A stretch of 64,000 bases of DNA from NCBI GenBank assembly GCA_003254905.1, contig QANU01087068.1, positions 330,248-394,247 of the forward strand, read 5' to 3'. A program made the translations under genes and the position numbers. Each line of letters begins with the position of its first letter. Positions within the stretch are counted from its first letter, which is position 1. Below, in pieces: positions 13,611-24,196 of this stretch. The stretch is from Nissolia schottii. Taxonomy: Eukaryota; Streptophyta; Magnoliopsida; Fabales; Fabaceae. The notes under the pieces are model-generated. The model was not told the DNA's origin and ran no database searches. It saw only the letters and a list, made by a program, of their open reading frames with translations.

Positions 13611-13715
13611 ATGACAATTGGGCAAAGCTCTGGTAGGGTTAATCAATGCCAAAGAAGACAACGAATGCAAGAGGGATGCTAGAATGGGTCCAGAAGTGTT
13701 GGAAGTGTAGGTGCA
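13611..13715 (+). pseudogene. Remnant of a GRF-type zinc-finger ORF carried by the MULE-like element
   Basis: The frame starts MTIGQSSGRVNQCQRRQRMQ, continues EGC, hits a TAG, then reads NGSRSVGSVGA before ending. In legumes, short ORFs with a Ser-rich start and this CNGSRSVGSV pattern, followed by a GRF zinc finger, are common passengers of multi-copy TIR elements. Here the zinc finger itself is missing: sequence unrelated to it follows from about 13716. Family assignment is from remembered sequence pattern, so it is moderate. Confidence 0.4.
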
Positions 13716-13866
13716 TAATTACCCAATTAAGTCCCTAATGTTATATAAAATGCCCTAAGTAGTCCTTAGACAATTACATAATTACCCAACTAATTAAGTC
13801 CCTAACGTTATATAAAAAGCCTTAAGTAGTCAGTAGACATAATTGCCCAATTATTCATGAGAGCAG

Positions 13867-14085
13867 AAAACTAAGTCCAACATTATCTAACAACACAATA
13901 TCTAATCCAATCCATGGCAACAACATTATCTAGCAATTATTACTGAGTGCATAAAACTAAGTCCAACATTATCTAACAACACAATATCCAGTCCAATCCA
14001 TGGCAACAACATTATCTAGCAATTATTACTGAGTAGATAAAACTAAGTCCAACATTATTTAACAACACAATATCCAATCTAGGGT
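13867..14085. repeat. 86-bp tandem repeat, about 2.5 copies
   Basis: The word AAAACTAAGTCCAACATTAT starts at 13867, 13953 and 14039, exactly 86 bases apart each time. Each unit continues with TAACAACACAATATC, CCATGGCAACAACATTATC and TAGCAATTATTACTGAGT. The third copy is cut short by the hAT-like left end at about 14080. A looser duplication (CCCAATTAAGTCCCTAA with TTATATAAAA) lies just upstream at 13722-13825. Confidence 0.9.
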
Positions 14086-15631
14086 TGTACAAAACCTGGT
14101 CTGGCTCGTCGCTAACCCTGACCGGCCCGAAGCATTCGAGCTGAATTGGGTCCGATTTTAATTAAACCCGATTTTAATTGATATCGGGTTCGGGTTTAGT
14201 TTCAGATCACCCATCCTGGCTCACATAGACTACTATACTATGCATTTCTTTCCTTCCCATCCCATAGCCTAACCCAATTTCACTCTCACTCTCACCTACC
14301 TACCCAAAAATGAAAAAACCCTAACCCAATTTCACTCCTACTCTCACCCATTTTTTCATTTTCTCACCTCACCCTCACCTCTCAGTTCTCTCTCGCCCTT
14401 ACCGCTCACTCTGATTCTCTCACGGACTCATCTCTCTGTTCTCTCTATTCTCACCCTCACCTCACTTTGTTGCGCCCTCATCTTTGCTGTTCTCTCGTTG
14501 TGTTCTTTGTCTCTGTTGCTGCGCTATCTCTGTCACTATGGTGTCTGTGTCGGCCGTCGCTGTGCTATCTGTCTCCGTCAGCTGTCGTTGTGCTCTCTAT
14601 GACTTCCTTTCAATCTTCGTCATTGTGAGTGTTGTTGCTCTCTATCTGTGCTCTTTGTGTCTGTTCTATCTTTTTTTTATTATGTATATTCTGTTCTTGA
14701 TTGTTTATAATTTTTAAATTTTGAGTCAATATTTTGCCATGATTTACTCTTTAGGTATACTTCAAAGTTCTAAACAAATGGGAGAGGAAGTGTCATCTTG
14801 TTTAGGCACGACAGATGAAATTCAAACTCCAATTGCAGGTATTCTTACCAACACAAATCCTTCTGCAATAGAGTTTGTTACACCAGTAATAAATGTGAAA
14901 AATGAGGTGAGGGAGAGGGAAGTAATAGCACAAGGTCAATTGCTTGGAAACATTTCGCCAAACTTCCTTTGCAAGAGACTAAAGGGAAACATAGGGCCAA
15001 ATGTAACCATTGTCGTGTTACTATTTGTTGTGAAGCTACCAAACATGACACAAATTCTATGTTAAAACATCTTAAATGGAAACACAGTTGGATACATTCT
15101 AAAACGGGGGAAAAAGGAACACTTCATGGATATATGCCAAAGATTGGTAAAAGAGATGAAGAACCTATGAAAACTTCTCTTGATTATAACTTGGAGGATT
15201 GTAGAAAGGCAGTGGCTAAATTTGTGATATATGATGAAATGCCATTTAGGGTTGTTGAAGGACGAGGGTTTCGTAAGATGTTGAACCAGTTAGAGCCTAG
15301 ATTTACAATTCCATCTAGGGTAACAATTTCAAGAGATTGTTAATAATTATTTTTAGATGAAAAGACAAAGCTTAAGGCTTGGTTTATGAAGTCATGTGTT
15401 CGTGTTTGTTTGACAACAAATTGTTGGACATCAAACCAAAATTTATCCTACTTGAGTTTGACAGCACATTTCATTGATGAAGAGTGGAGATTGCAAAAAA
15501 GTATTATTAACTTTTGCTTAGTTGAGAACCACAAGGGTGAAGCCATTAGAAGAGAAATTGAGAGATGTTTGAGAGAATGGGGAATTGACAATGTTTTCAC
15601 AATCACAGTAGATAATGCAACCTCAAATGTG
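14080..15631 (+). mobile_element. Left part of a hAT transposon inserted in the 86-bp repeat
   Basis: A TAGGG-type end (TAGGGTTGTACAAAACCTGG) starts at 14080 next to the sequence ATCCAATC, a possible 8-bp target site. It is the same type of terminus as the 303-bp hAT miniature at 19173. Downstream come a pyrimidine-rich leader (14260-14720) and a broken BED/hAT transposase. No matching right end was found before the gap, so the right side is missing or rearranged. Confidence 0.5.
14778..15631 (+). pseudogene. Broken hAT transposase (BED zinc finger, RICESLEEPER-like)
   Basis: Reading across frame changes gives, in order: an N-terminus beginning MGEEVSSC; a BED finger at about 14975-15090 (CNHC pair, then HLKWKH as the His pair); a linker; GFRKMLNQLEPRFTIPSR, typical just before the hAT catalytic core; and CLTTNCWTSNQNLSYLSLTA, IDNVFTITVDNATSN, typical of the RNase-H-like part. 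The frame breaks near 14960, and a stop/frameshift lies at 15341-15352. At 15632 it is interrupted by an LTR-like sequence, and the dimerisation region is absent. It cannot make active transposase. Confidence 0.75.
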
Positions 15632-15930
15632 TGAAGAAGACTCTCTCTCTGACCTTGATGGCTAGGTTTTGATGACTACAACAAACATCAACAAAAAGCA
15701 GAAAAAGGCAAAGACAAGATCGAAGAACCACAAAGCTCAACTGTTCAACATACTGAAGGTTCAAGTGTTTTTACCTTAGTGTCAAATAGTTAGCACTTGT
15801 TTAATGGTATTATGGTTTATGGCTCATAAGAATTACACTTTAACAAGTCTAACATGTTTTCTAAAACCCTAAAACATTTAGCAACACTTTTCTAGGGTTT
15901 TTAACACTTGGAAAACATTTTCTGCATGAG

Positions 15931-16110
15931 TAATCGATCACCCAATAGCAGTAATCGATTAACAACTCAAAAATTTGAAAATATTTCAAATTTTATGAGT
16001 GTAATCGATTACCAACCCGTGCTAATCGATTACCACTTCAAAGAATTTGAAAATTGGCAGTTTCTAAGTGTGTAATCGATTACCACACTTGGTTAATCGA
16101 TTACATGCTC
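15931..16110. repeat. Cluster of six TAATCGAT-centred palindromes
   Basis: GTAATCGATCAC, GTAATCGATTAA, GTAATCGATTAC, CTAATCGATTAC, GTAATCGATTAC and TTAATCGATTAC occur within 180 bases upstream of the LTR TATA box. Several are perfect or near-perfect palindromes spaced by AATTTGAAAAT-type sequence. Position and symmetry suit regulatory-protein binding sites in U3. Confidence 0.85.
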
Positions 16111-16193
16111 GAATGAGTGTGTTTTTTCATGAAACAATGCGATGTTTGGCATCTGTATGCTACGACAATGGTTCATGAACAGGCACCTCTGCC

Positions 16194-16200
16194 TATATAA
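16194..16200 (+). promoter_or_regulatory. TATA box of the LTR
   Basis: TATATAA follows the palindrome cluster and precedes a leader-like sequence, as expected at a U3/R border. The activity is inference. Confidence 0.5.
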
Positions 16201-16850
16201 GGTTGGAACTCATGCAGAACAAACACAGAACACCAGAACTACAATCTTTCATCAATTTTACAAGTTCTAATAAATTTTCAAAGTTTCTTTTTCAATCCAA
16301 AACTCAGAAACCATTGAGCCATAACTTTTATATCATTTGTGCTCTCTATTCAGGATTATCCTTCCCTAAGTTTAGGATTGAGTGAAAAGCCATTGTACAA
16401 ATACTTCTTCAATCTTTTACTTGTTGTAAACACTGTAGTGTTCGGTGTGATTTCTGATTATCACCATGGAGTTCGGTGAGGGCATTGTGTAACCAGGGGA
16501 ACGGTTGTGTTCTCTTGAAGTTGTCGGTGTAAGCGCCTCGGTTGTGAGGTTGTACACAACACAGTTTACATAGTGGAAAAATCCCTGAATCAGAACAGGG
16601 GATTGGACATAGCCTTCGGTGATTGAATGTGAACCAGGATAAAATCTCTGGTGTGATTTTTCCTATCCCTACACTCTTTATATTCAGCAATTTACATTTT
16701 CGCTGCATTAACATTATCAATCATTCTGTTTATTGCTGAGTATTGATCATAATTTGGGAATTAGGGTTTCAAACCAATTACCATTTTCAAAGAACCAAAA
16801 TTTGTTCAAAAACAAGAGAAACCATTCTCATGATTTCTTTGCTTTAGGAC

Positions 16851-17284
16851 CCACCATCACATTCCCCACAAATTTTCACATGCCAATTTGTCTGCTTTAG
16901 AGACCACCATTACATCCCCATCCCCATGTATCATCACCTTTAAAACCCTAACTCCACAACAGTACAAAAACAACATTGTCCCACAACACTTTAAACAACT
17001 ACTATATCATTCTAACTATAATGAGGGACCACAACAATATGAAGTAGGAGATATGGAAAGCTAACCTCAGATTGCAGTGAATCTTCTTTGACTTTCCCAG
17101 CTCTCCTCCAACCACAATACTTCCACTTTCTCACTCTTCTTTTGCTTGTGTGAAATGGGTGACGGTGAATGCGTGATGATAGAGATGCGATAATTGAGGG
17201 AATCGACGGAGAGGAAAGGTTTGAGGAAGGCAGAGAATAGCAAAGGTGAGAGTGTGAAATGAGTTTGGGGTGATTGTGAATTGT
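16851..17284. other. Inner right side of the MULE-like element
   Basis: No coding match was recognised. The part at about 17090-17280 is the purine/GA-rich complement of a leader-like sequence, as expected next to the right inverted arm. Confidence 0.4.
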
Positions 17285-17577
17285 GAGAGGGTGTTTATCT
17301 GCTTTACAAAATGGCGCTGTTTTTCATGTTGTACAATGATGTCTTTTTGAAGTGTTGATGATGAGTAGAAAGGAGATAAGATAAGGATGCGGTGATTAGG
17401 AGAGAGGGTGAGTTAGCGGTCACGTGTATTGCTGTCACGTCACAAACAGACAGAGAGACAACAAAAAGTTCAAAAATTTATGAAAATTTGTTTTTGTTTA
17501 AAAATGTAAACAATGCGAAAAAGTTCATGGACTATGTCACCAACCCCCTGTGTTAGTTGAAGGACTATGTCACCATC

Positions 17578-17808
17578 NNNNNNNNNNNNNNNNNNNNNNN
17601 NNNNNNNNNNNNNNNNNNNNNNNNNNNNNNNNNNNNNNNNNNNNNNNNNNNNNNNNNNNNNNNNNNNNNNNNNNNNNNNNNNNNNNNNNNNNNNNNNNNN
17701 NNNNNNNNNNNNNNNNNNNNNNNNNNNNNNNNNNNNNNNNNNNNNNNNNNNNNNNNNNNNNNNNNNNNNNNNNNNNNNNNNNNNNNNNNNNNNNNNNNNN
17801 NNNNNNNN
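17578..17808. other. Assembly gap (231 N) followed by a poly-C run
   Basis: 231 consecutive N are followed by 11 C residues at 17809-17819. Frames spanning the N are meaningless. The gap hides the right end of the MULE-like element. Confidence 0.99.
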
Positions 17809-17819
17809 CCCCCCCCCCC

Positions 17820-19164
17820 AAAATTTTATTAGGGTCTAGTGAATATTAAATTTTCATACGAAGATACCTATTCCCCTATACTGTACATTCGTCATCTCTA
17901 CACTTAATTTTGTTTTCAAACTCAATTATCCAAATTGACAAGTTTCATGAATCTCTTAGTTTGGTGGTCAGCTATCCATTCACTGGGCCCTCAGTCGGTG
18001 CCCTCCTCATCCAATCACCTCTACGCAAGTAGCATCCTTCAAATCATATAAGAGATTAATTTTTATATACAATATTTATATTGTTATTGGATCATATACT
18101 GAAACATATGCAAGCAGCACCAAAAATATACAACATATATGTAAAAGCAATTGAGTCTTATTATTTATTAATTTAAAATTTTCTCATTTAATAATATACG
18201 ATTAGATGACTCTTTTAAATTATCCACACGTAGAAATTAATCACATATAATGCAAACATAATACAAAAGGATCTTTCTGTCAGAGATTACTGTTACTGCG
18301 TTAGTAGTTTTGGCTTTTGCGTTTGGATTAATAATTAAATCAACTTATCATATATCTACATTTTTATCATGTTCGGTAAGTTATGATTATTTTCATCAAG
18401 CTGAGTTAAGCACCAAGCAGTAAAATTTTCCCAAAACTATGCCAAATTGAGCAGGACCAAGCAAACAACTTAGAAATGGTTGCCACGTCTATAATTGCAT
18501 TAACTTTCAGACAAAGCTTTCAGCAGCTCAGAAAAATTGACACCTTCAAATGCCAAATAGTCACATGGAATTTATAATGAAGACATCTTCAAAATTATGA
18601 CCTTCAGACCTTGTGTATTGACGTGCCGTCGGCACTGAGTATTCTTCTATAAAGGTAGCCAATGGTCACTGGAAAAGGAAAGCATAGAAGAAATATCCAA
18701 TACGACTGACACATCAATAAAAGAGTGAGTCATCCATTCCAAAACTGAATTTGACACATACTGTTTTTTTTACTTGAAAAATTTTGAGTTGTATGATTGT
18801 ATCAACACATGGTCGATTCAATTATTTAAATAAGATCTCAGGTTTTGTGTATAAAAGAACATTATGATAGCAGAACTTACCTTAGCCAACAAAACTTGAC
18901 CCTGTGCAGCAGTGCTAAATAGCACGACAACACGCTGCTCAACTGCTGCACCACACTAAACTAACGGCATAGATGAGAAGTTTAAATAAATAAAAAGTAA
19001 TATATAACGGGTAAAAAAAAAAAAATCAACGGTGGCTTGTCTGGCATGATGTTGAGATGAATTTCATTTCCCTTAGTTACGGCGATTTATAAAAAGGACA
19101 AAAGTTAAATTTCAGTTTAAGTTTCGATAGTTAAGATATACTAGAACGTGAACTCGTGCAATGC
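17820..19164. other. Intergenic DNA, nothing recognised
   Basis: AT-rich sequence with a few GC-richer islets (for example CACTGGGCCCTCAGTCGGTGC near 17979). No frame with coding character, no RNA gene and no terminal repeats were found. Confidence 0.5.
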
Positions 19165-19172
19165 ATAAAGTC

Positions 19173-19475
19173 TAGGGCCATTAAAATGGGTCTGGTCCGT
19201 TTACCTGGTTAAATGGATGGACTTTACATGTAAAAAATAGACCTGTAAAAATTTGAAAAAAAGTTGGCCCAGCCTGTTTAAGCCCGGCCGGCGGGCTAGG
19301 CCGTGAGCCCATGATGTTTTAAAAAAAATTTTAAATAATTTTTTTGATTTTTTTTAAATTTTTAAATTAAAAAAAAAAACAAACAAGTTGACCTGTTTAA
19401 GCTCGCGGATTGATCATAAACGAGTCAGATCCTAAAAATAGACACAATTTTGGCCTGACCCGTTTGACACCCCTA
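19173..19475. mobile_element. 303-bp non-autonomous hAT element with 8-bp target duplication
   Basis: The left end TAGGGCCATTAAAATGGGTC and the reverse complement of the right end, TAGGGGTGTCAAACGGGTCA, match at most positions. The element is flanked on both sides by the identical 8-mer ATAAAGTC (19165-19172 and 19476-19483). An 8-bp duplication and this type of end are hallmarks of the hAT superfamily. The interior has GGCCCAGCCTGTTTAAGCCC and GGCCGGCGGGCTAGGCCGTG words and no ORF. The intact duplication suggests a fairly recent insertion. Confidence 0.85.
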
Positions 19476-19483
19476 ATAAAGTC

Positions 19484-19717
19484 ATACAGTTCTATAATTG
19501 TAAAGTTTGTCACTTAAAAGAGAGAATTTTTTATATAAATGAAATTATTCGTGAACCATAGAGTGTAATACAAAAATGGGATAGTAGATGTTAAATTAAA
19601 TGTTATACAAATTGATACCGCATAAGAAACAAACAATAACAATATTTCATACACTCTTAAATACAGTATCATATTCTGTAAAATAACAAAACAATATATT
19701 ATTAGAATGCAATAAAA

Positions 19718-19761
<44 letters not shown>

Positions 19762-20473
19762 CGTCATACATTTTACGCTCAGCAAGTCTCTAAAAGAGGA
19801 AGTATACAACTCTCATGTGTTGGAATTTCATAAATACTTGGATTCATCGTTGTTGATTGCAAAACCTCTGCAGCGATTAAGCGCGAACAAGATGAGTGGT
19901 TTTGTGATCTTCTCGACCAAATCTCATTAGTTTCTAAATGGGACCTTTTGTTTCTCTTCCAGATGGAGAGAAGTGAAACCCTTTTGATTTGGTGTGTTGG
20001 GGACCATAACCGTTCCTGACGTATTTAAAACTCACCAGTGTTCCCATTATCCCATGATGAGTCAACACTGGTATCTACTCATTAATCACACATTCGTTTT
20101 CTTTAAGTCTAACAGGCTTACAAAAAATAGATTACTAAACCTAAACCCCTTTATGATAAATAACTAATATAATTGTTATTAAATATGAACTCACATAACT
20201 ATTAGAAATACAAATTTTCAACAATATGTTATAATATAATAAGGAGAAAATGTTAAAAATAATGAGTATATATGAAAATATGTGTAATTTTTTTTAAATG
20301 TACATGTGCAAAAGAGAATGATCAATTTAAAAACATATTGATAATTAACGCGCAACATTGTTTTAAAAATGCATATGACAACAAAATACAATTAATGATG
20401 TATTAAAAAAAACATACAATATCATAGAGGATAGATAAGATACCTTGCACCACCTATGTCATGTGTTGTTGAA
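19484..20473. other. AT-rich spacer with a TA microsatellite
   Basis: A (TA)n run of about 40 bases lies at 19720-19759. A GC-richer patch at 19850-20070 has no recognisable coding content. Nothing else is seen. Confidence 0.6.
19720..19759. repeat. (TA)n microsatellite
   Basis: Uninterrupted TA dinucleotides for about 40 bases. Confidence 0.95.
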
Positions 20474-20935
20474 AACTTCTCTATAAACTACGTTCACTGT
20501 TGTTTGACATGCCTTGCCTTCTTCATCCATAAGTAGCATTTTTAAATTATTTCTAGACTTGACTCTTGATATATGGGAGTAGTCTTAGTAGGTAAAATCT
20601 AACGTGATATAGAGTTTGTCATTGATTTTTGTTTATGGTCATCAAATAACAAAGAGTTAATGGAAACTGTTGTCTTTCAAATTTGAAAGGGAATCTGATT
20701 CAAAGGGAATTAAGTTCATCATTGAAATATATACTTTATCTTTAAGATGTTTTTCTGTCACAATAGTGTCCCCAATTACATTCTTTGCTAATTTGTCAAT
20801 TATTAACCACGTTCCATTGCATAAGTCAATTGCTTGATCTATATTCCTTAAAAGCATAACAAGAACTCCAATTTTCAAGATCAAACTATGATTAGGAATC
20901 CCAAAACATTTTATATCATTAAGGAATTTTGTTGT
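20474..20935 (-). pseudogene. PIF1-like helicase C-terminal fragment of Helitron type
   Basis: The minus strand reads FLNDIKCFGIPNHSLILKIG, VLVMLLRNIDQAIDLCNGTW and LIIDKLAKNVIGDTIVTEK, then YISMMNLIPFESDSL. After a frameshift it continues FERQQFPLTLCYLMTINKNQ, and lastly SRVKSRNNLKMLLMDEEGKA with VNVVYREVFNN. This is the standard C-terminal block of eukaryotic PIF1-like helicases (GIPNH-L-LK-G-P-MLLRN-D-GLCNGTRL, MNLIP, QFP-CFAMTINKSQGQ, SRV-S). In plants such multi-copy pieces come from Helitron Rep/Hel proteins. Stops and frame changes make it non-functional, and the Walker A region is absent. Confidence 0.75.
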
Positions 20936-21285
20936 AAATCATTCTCCATGTAATTCATCATTCTAATCAGCTTTGCAAGTCGAGTATGAACTAAAATATT
21001 CCTTTTCTTCACTTAAAATCAAAGACAAAATATATTCATTTACCTTTATTATAAATTTTAAAGATTTAGTATTGCTCTATTCTCAAAGAATTTAAAATTT
21101 CTCATATTTGCTAGTAAGTAATGCCACCAAATCAAAAAGAGGACTATCAAACAGTATGAGTAAATCCATACTTGTAATTCTGCTCCCAGAATTTCCTTTG
21201 GATAAATATATTTCTTTAAAAATTCTCTTTACACTGACACACAAATTATTCTTACACAAACACATTAACATATTCAAAGGTGCAG

Positions 21286-21290
21286 AAAAA
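21286..21290 (-). terminator. Pol III T-run terminator of tRNA-Gly
   Basis: On the minus strand TTTTT follows the tRNA end after four bases. Confidence 0.75.
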
Positions 21291-21294
21291 GTGT

Positions 21295-21366
21295 GCGTTT
21301 GCCGGGAGTCGAACCCGGGTCTATTGCTTGGAAGGCAATTATCCTAACCGTTGGACTACAAACGCT
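21295..21366 (-). tRNA. tRNA-Gly (anticodon UCC)
   Basis: The minus strand folds as a full cloverleaf. The acceptor arms GCGTTTG and CAAACGC pair over seven bases. A D-loop with AACGGTTAGGAT follows, then an anticodon loop CTTCCAA giving TCC, and a T arm CCGGGTTCGACTCCCGG. No intron is present. A TTTTT tract four bases past the 3' end is a Pol III terminator. The upstream side has ACCAA close to the start, in line with the CAA motif of plant tRNA genes. It is transcribed away from the plastid-protein gene whose ATG lies about 120 bases to the right. Confidence 0.96.
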
Positions 21367-21487
21367 TGGTGTACATTCTGCACCATTTTATTAATTAATC
21401 TAAATACACTGTTTCGTTTTATTCAAATCTTGGTCACTGCGTGTGCCTTAACCGCAATTCCCGTGTGTGTTTGGGTGCGGTGGAGCT

Positions 21488-24196
21488 ATGGAGGGTATTC
21501 CTTTGAGGACCGTGATACCTTCAACTTCAACGGGTCACAATCACGCTCATGGTTTCCCAACCAAATCAACACCAAGTTCAACCATTCATCTGAGAAGAAT
21601 CCGCCCCTTACGCTTTAATATTCGGGCTAAACTATTTGATGCTGATTTCCAAGGTAACCCCATTTAACACTTTCAAGGAAAACCGCTGAAAATCTCAACT
21701 TTATTGGATTTTATTGTTTTTCATTTACATAAAGTTGTAAACTTGAAAGAAGATAGTTAGTGATTGGTGATTTGGAAGCTTGTCAAGGTCGCCTTAATTA
21801 GTTGATTCCTATGAATCCAAAAGTCTAAGGTTTTACTATTTTGGTTGGATTGATGACATCTACTTGTTGGCTGGTTGTTGTCATCATGACTGACATGGTT
21901 TGTTCAATTTAATGCACAAATTTGTTCAATTTTTAGCTAGTTGGCCAATTGTCATAAATTTCGGTTATCATAAGTTATAATTATTGATATATGGTAGTAA
22001 TTTTGCTTCAGTGGGGTGATGTGTTTGGGGCTAAGTCTTTCACTTTTCCAAGCAACCTACTTTTTAAATTCTGCAAGTAGCAAAATTAAACATTTGTCAT
22101 TGTGGTGTGCCCACAGATTACTACTTATTACTGCAATGGATATTGACTGAAGTTGGCCGAATTTGGGTGTCCAAATGTTTGATGCTGTCATCTGGTTTGG
22201 GTATCCACAAGCTGGTTTATGTAAAAGTACAAAGCTTTTAAGAAGTTACTGAGAACTCTTAATCTTACTGAGCTTTGAATTAACTAGTTTCTGTTAGCAT
22301 TGCCTATGTGGATGACATTACTAGCAATTTTGGTTGCACTGGTTTATAGTATGGCATGCTTTCCAGATGATTTTGACTGAAAGATACTTTCCCTGTTCAA
22401 TTGATAGGATTGATCAAAGTTAGTTCTGTTGATGTCTTGATAATTCTTGGCTGACCACACGTCCAATATTTGAATATAAGACATGCATCATTTCGTTTCC
22501 GGTCCTATGCAACGATTCTCTGTTTCTTTGTTGCTTCTTTTTACAAAAAGAAGGGGTGAGGGCGAGGGGAAGGGATTATCTATCCAATAACACAGTCACT
22601 AAAGTTAATTATGAAGCATGTAGCTAGTATTAGTATGAGAGTCAACTATTTTGCAACTAATATGCTAACTATGTTCTTTGATGTTGCATAAGGTTTTAAT
22701 TTATTTGTCAATATCTAGTGTTACTGACTGCTAAATGGTTTGTGGCACAGATTTTCAGAGCTACGCGAAGCCTTCACGTCTTTTGCAAGCTTCTGAAGTC
22801 AAAGTGTATGCAAATACCTCAATAGAAAAGATTGCTTCATCCCTGAAGGAGGATGGGTCTAAATCTTTATTCAGGGTTAAGTTAGGTACCAGCAACGCAT
22901 ATGGCTCAAGTATAAGCAACGTCAATGCTGGAATTCTTCTATGCTTGATAGATGAAAATGGAAATTCCATATTGCAGAGGATACCTGTGAGTTTGAGGGT
23001 GGACCGTTCTGTGGATTCAGGGGATGTAACTGATATTGACATGCTTCAATTCCAAAGAGGTTCTGTCGACGAATTCGTCTTTGCGGGGCCTAAAATTGCA
23101 GGGTTAGAAGCTCTTTGGGTCAGTATTGAATCAGGTATGTCATCATTAATGATTTGGCTTTGGAATAGTTAGCATTCAGTAGACGTCATCCCTGACCAAT
23201 AATTTTTTTTATGTATCTCTAATCAACACGTTTGTCTACCCTCAGTTTCTTTTAAGTACCGAGGAAAATATCCGTGTTGCATTCTTTGCTATGAAGCCTG
23301 TGTACAATTATATTTCTCCTTACTTCTTAGCCCAAATTCCAATTTTTAAAAGCATTGTTCAACCACTAACCAATATGTGTTGTGTCAAGCTTGTCAAATA
23401 ATATTTGGTTGCATAAAGTTTGCTCCTTATTGACCCATTTAAGCAAAGGCTTTCTAACTGCACTCATCTTCTCTATCTAAGGTCAGGTCAATGGCGCCTA
23501 GGAAGTGTCTCCTTAACTGTTATTAGTTGTGCATTGCAACCATCACTTCCAAAAGATGAGGGACAGCGGTACACTGGTTACCAGTATGACTTTCAGGTTG
23601 ACGACGTGTTGCTCGGTGAGGGAAGTGATCTCCCCATGTTGGAGCTAAGACCTAGCCGTGTGACTGAGCTGGAAGGGACTGATCCTCTCAGCTTCTTCGG
23701 CAAAGCACTTGATGACAATAACTTGCCCTTAGGTTCTAATATGTCAAATGAAGAGAGCATGAGGGAATATGCAGATTTGAAGTTCTCATTGCTCTTTTAC
23801 GATGCTTTGCTGATATTTTTCGGTACATCAGTGTCTTCCCTTTCAGCTGGAGAAGATGTCGGGTTGGCTTTCTTGGTTGGTGGGTTTGGAGGCTTCTTGT
23901 ATTTGCTACTGTTGCAGAGATCTGTAGATGAATTGCCTGCTTCAGAATTAATCTCCAGTAACAAAGGAGGGACTAATGCACTGTTCAAAGGAATTAAGGG
24001 CCCAATCGCGAGCGTGGCATTGGCCGTGGTGGTAGCCGTGTTTGCAGCTAGGTATAGCTCAGGAGATCTTCAACTAATGCTCACACCAAAGGATATCATA
24101 GTTGGAATGATGGGATTTCTTGCTTGTAAGGTTTCTGTGGTGTTGGCTGCATTTAAGCCCATTACTCCATTAGACAGGTCTAAAGTTGCCAAGTGA
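21488..24196 (+). CDS. Plastid-targeted four-helix membrane protein, function unknown
   Basis: Three exons, 21488-21653, 22751-23134 and 23487-24196, are joined at GT-AG introns with matching phases and give 419 residues. The first 50 residues lack acidic residues after Glu2 and are rich in Ser, Thr and Arg (PSTSTGHNHAHGFPTKSTP, HLRRIRPLRFNIRAK), as in chloroplast transit peptides. Residues about 70-260 are mixed beta-type with FRVKLGTSNAYGSSISNVNA, reminiscent of PLAT/LH2-like folds, a weak impression. Four hydrophobic segments follow at about 283-302, 307-326, 355-372 and 386-406, the second with VGGFGGFLYLLLLQ. The ATG was chosen because it begins the transit-like stretch; an upstream in-frame ATG at 21467 adds only seven residues. 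I do not recognise a named family. Location in a plastid membrane is inference. Confidence 0.8.

Larger units (their letters stand above)
15632..16850 (+). mobile_element. LTR-retrotransposon LTR (solo or truncated) inside the hAT transposase
   Basis: It begins TGAAGAAGACTCTCTCTCTG exactly where the hAT frame stops. It carries a U3-like segment with six TAATCGAT-centred palindromes, then TATATAA at 16194-16200 as a promoter, then transcribed-leader-like sequence to about 16850. Legume Ty1-copia LTRs with repeated GTAATCGATTAC words are familiar, which supports the call. No internal gag/pol, primer-binding site or matching 5-bp target duplication was found, and the right boundary is uncertain. 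Confidence 0.5.
13252..17577. mobile_element. Long-TIR MULE-like element, right end in assembly gap
   Basis: The stretch 13255-13560 is repeated in inverted orientation at about 17285-17560. Shared landmarks in order are CACATAG-TTTCTAAA (ACATAGTCCATGAA on the other arm), TTTACAT, CTGAACTTTTTTTGTTGT, TGTCTGTTTG-GAC-TGACAG, CTCCTAATCA-TGCATCCTTA, TACTCAT-ATCA, ACTTCAAAA-GACATC and GCCATTTTGTAAAG. Arms of about 300 bp are typical of Mutator-like elements and foldback elements. The right arm runs into the N gap, so no target duplication can be read. The interior carries a GRF-ORF remnant, an 86-bp tandem repeat, and a hAT element with an LTR. Confidence 0.65.

Noticed and set aside
14484..14717. 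Cys/Val-rich frame before the hAT transposase
   Set aside because: It is low-complexity CTGTCT-rich leader sequence of the transposon, without a family match.
17550..17849. Open frames across the N gap
   Set aside because: They consist almost only of undefined bases.
18009..18016. Second ATCCAATC as right target duplication of the hAT at 14080
   Set aside because: The sequence before it does not end in CCCTA or any matching inverted terminus, so the 8-mer match is likely chance.
21467..21487. Upstream ATG for the plastid protein
   Set aside because: It is in frame but adds a Cys/Gly-rich start that does not look like a transit peptide; the next ATG is better.
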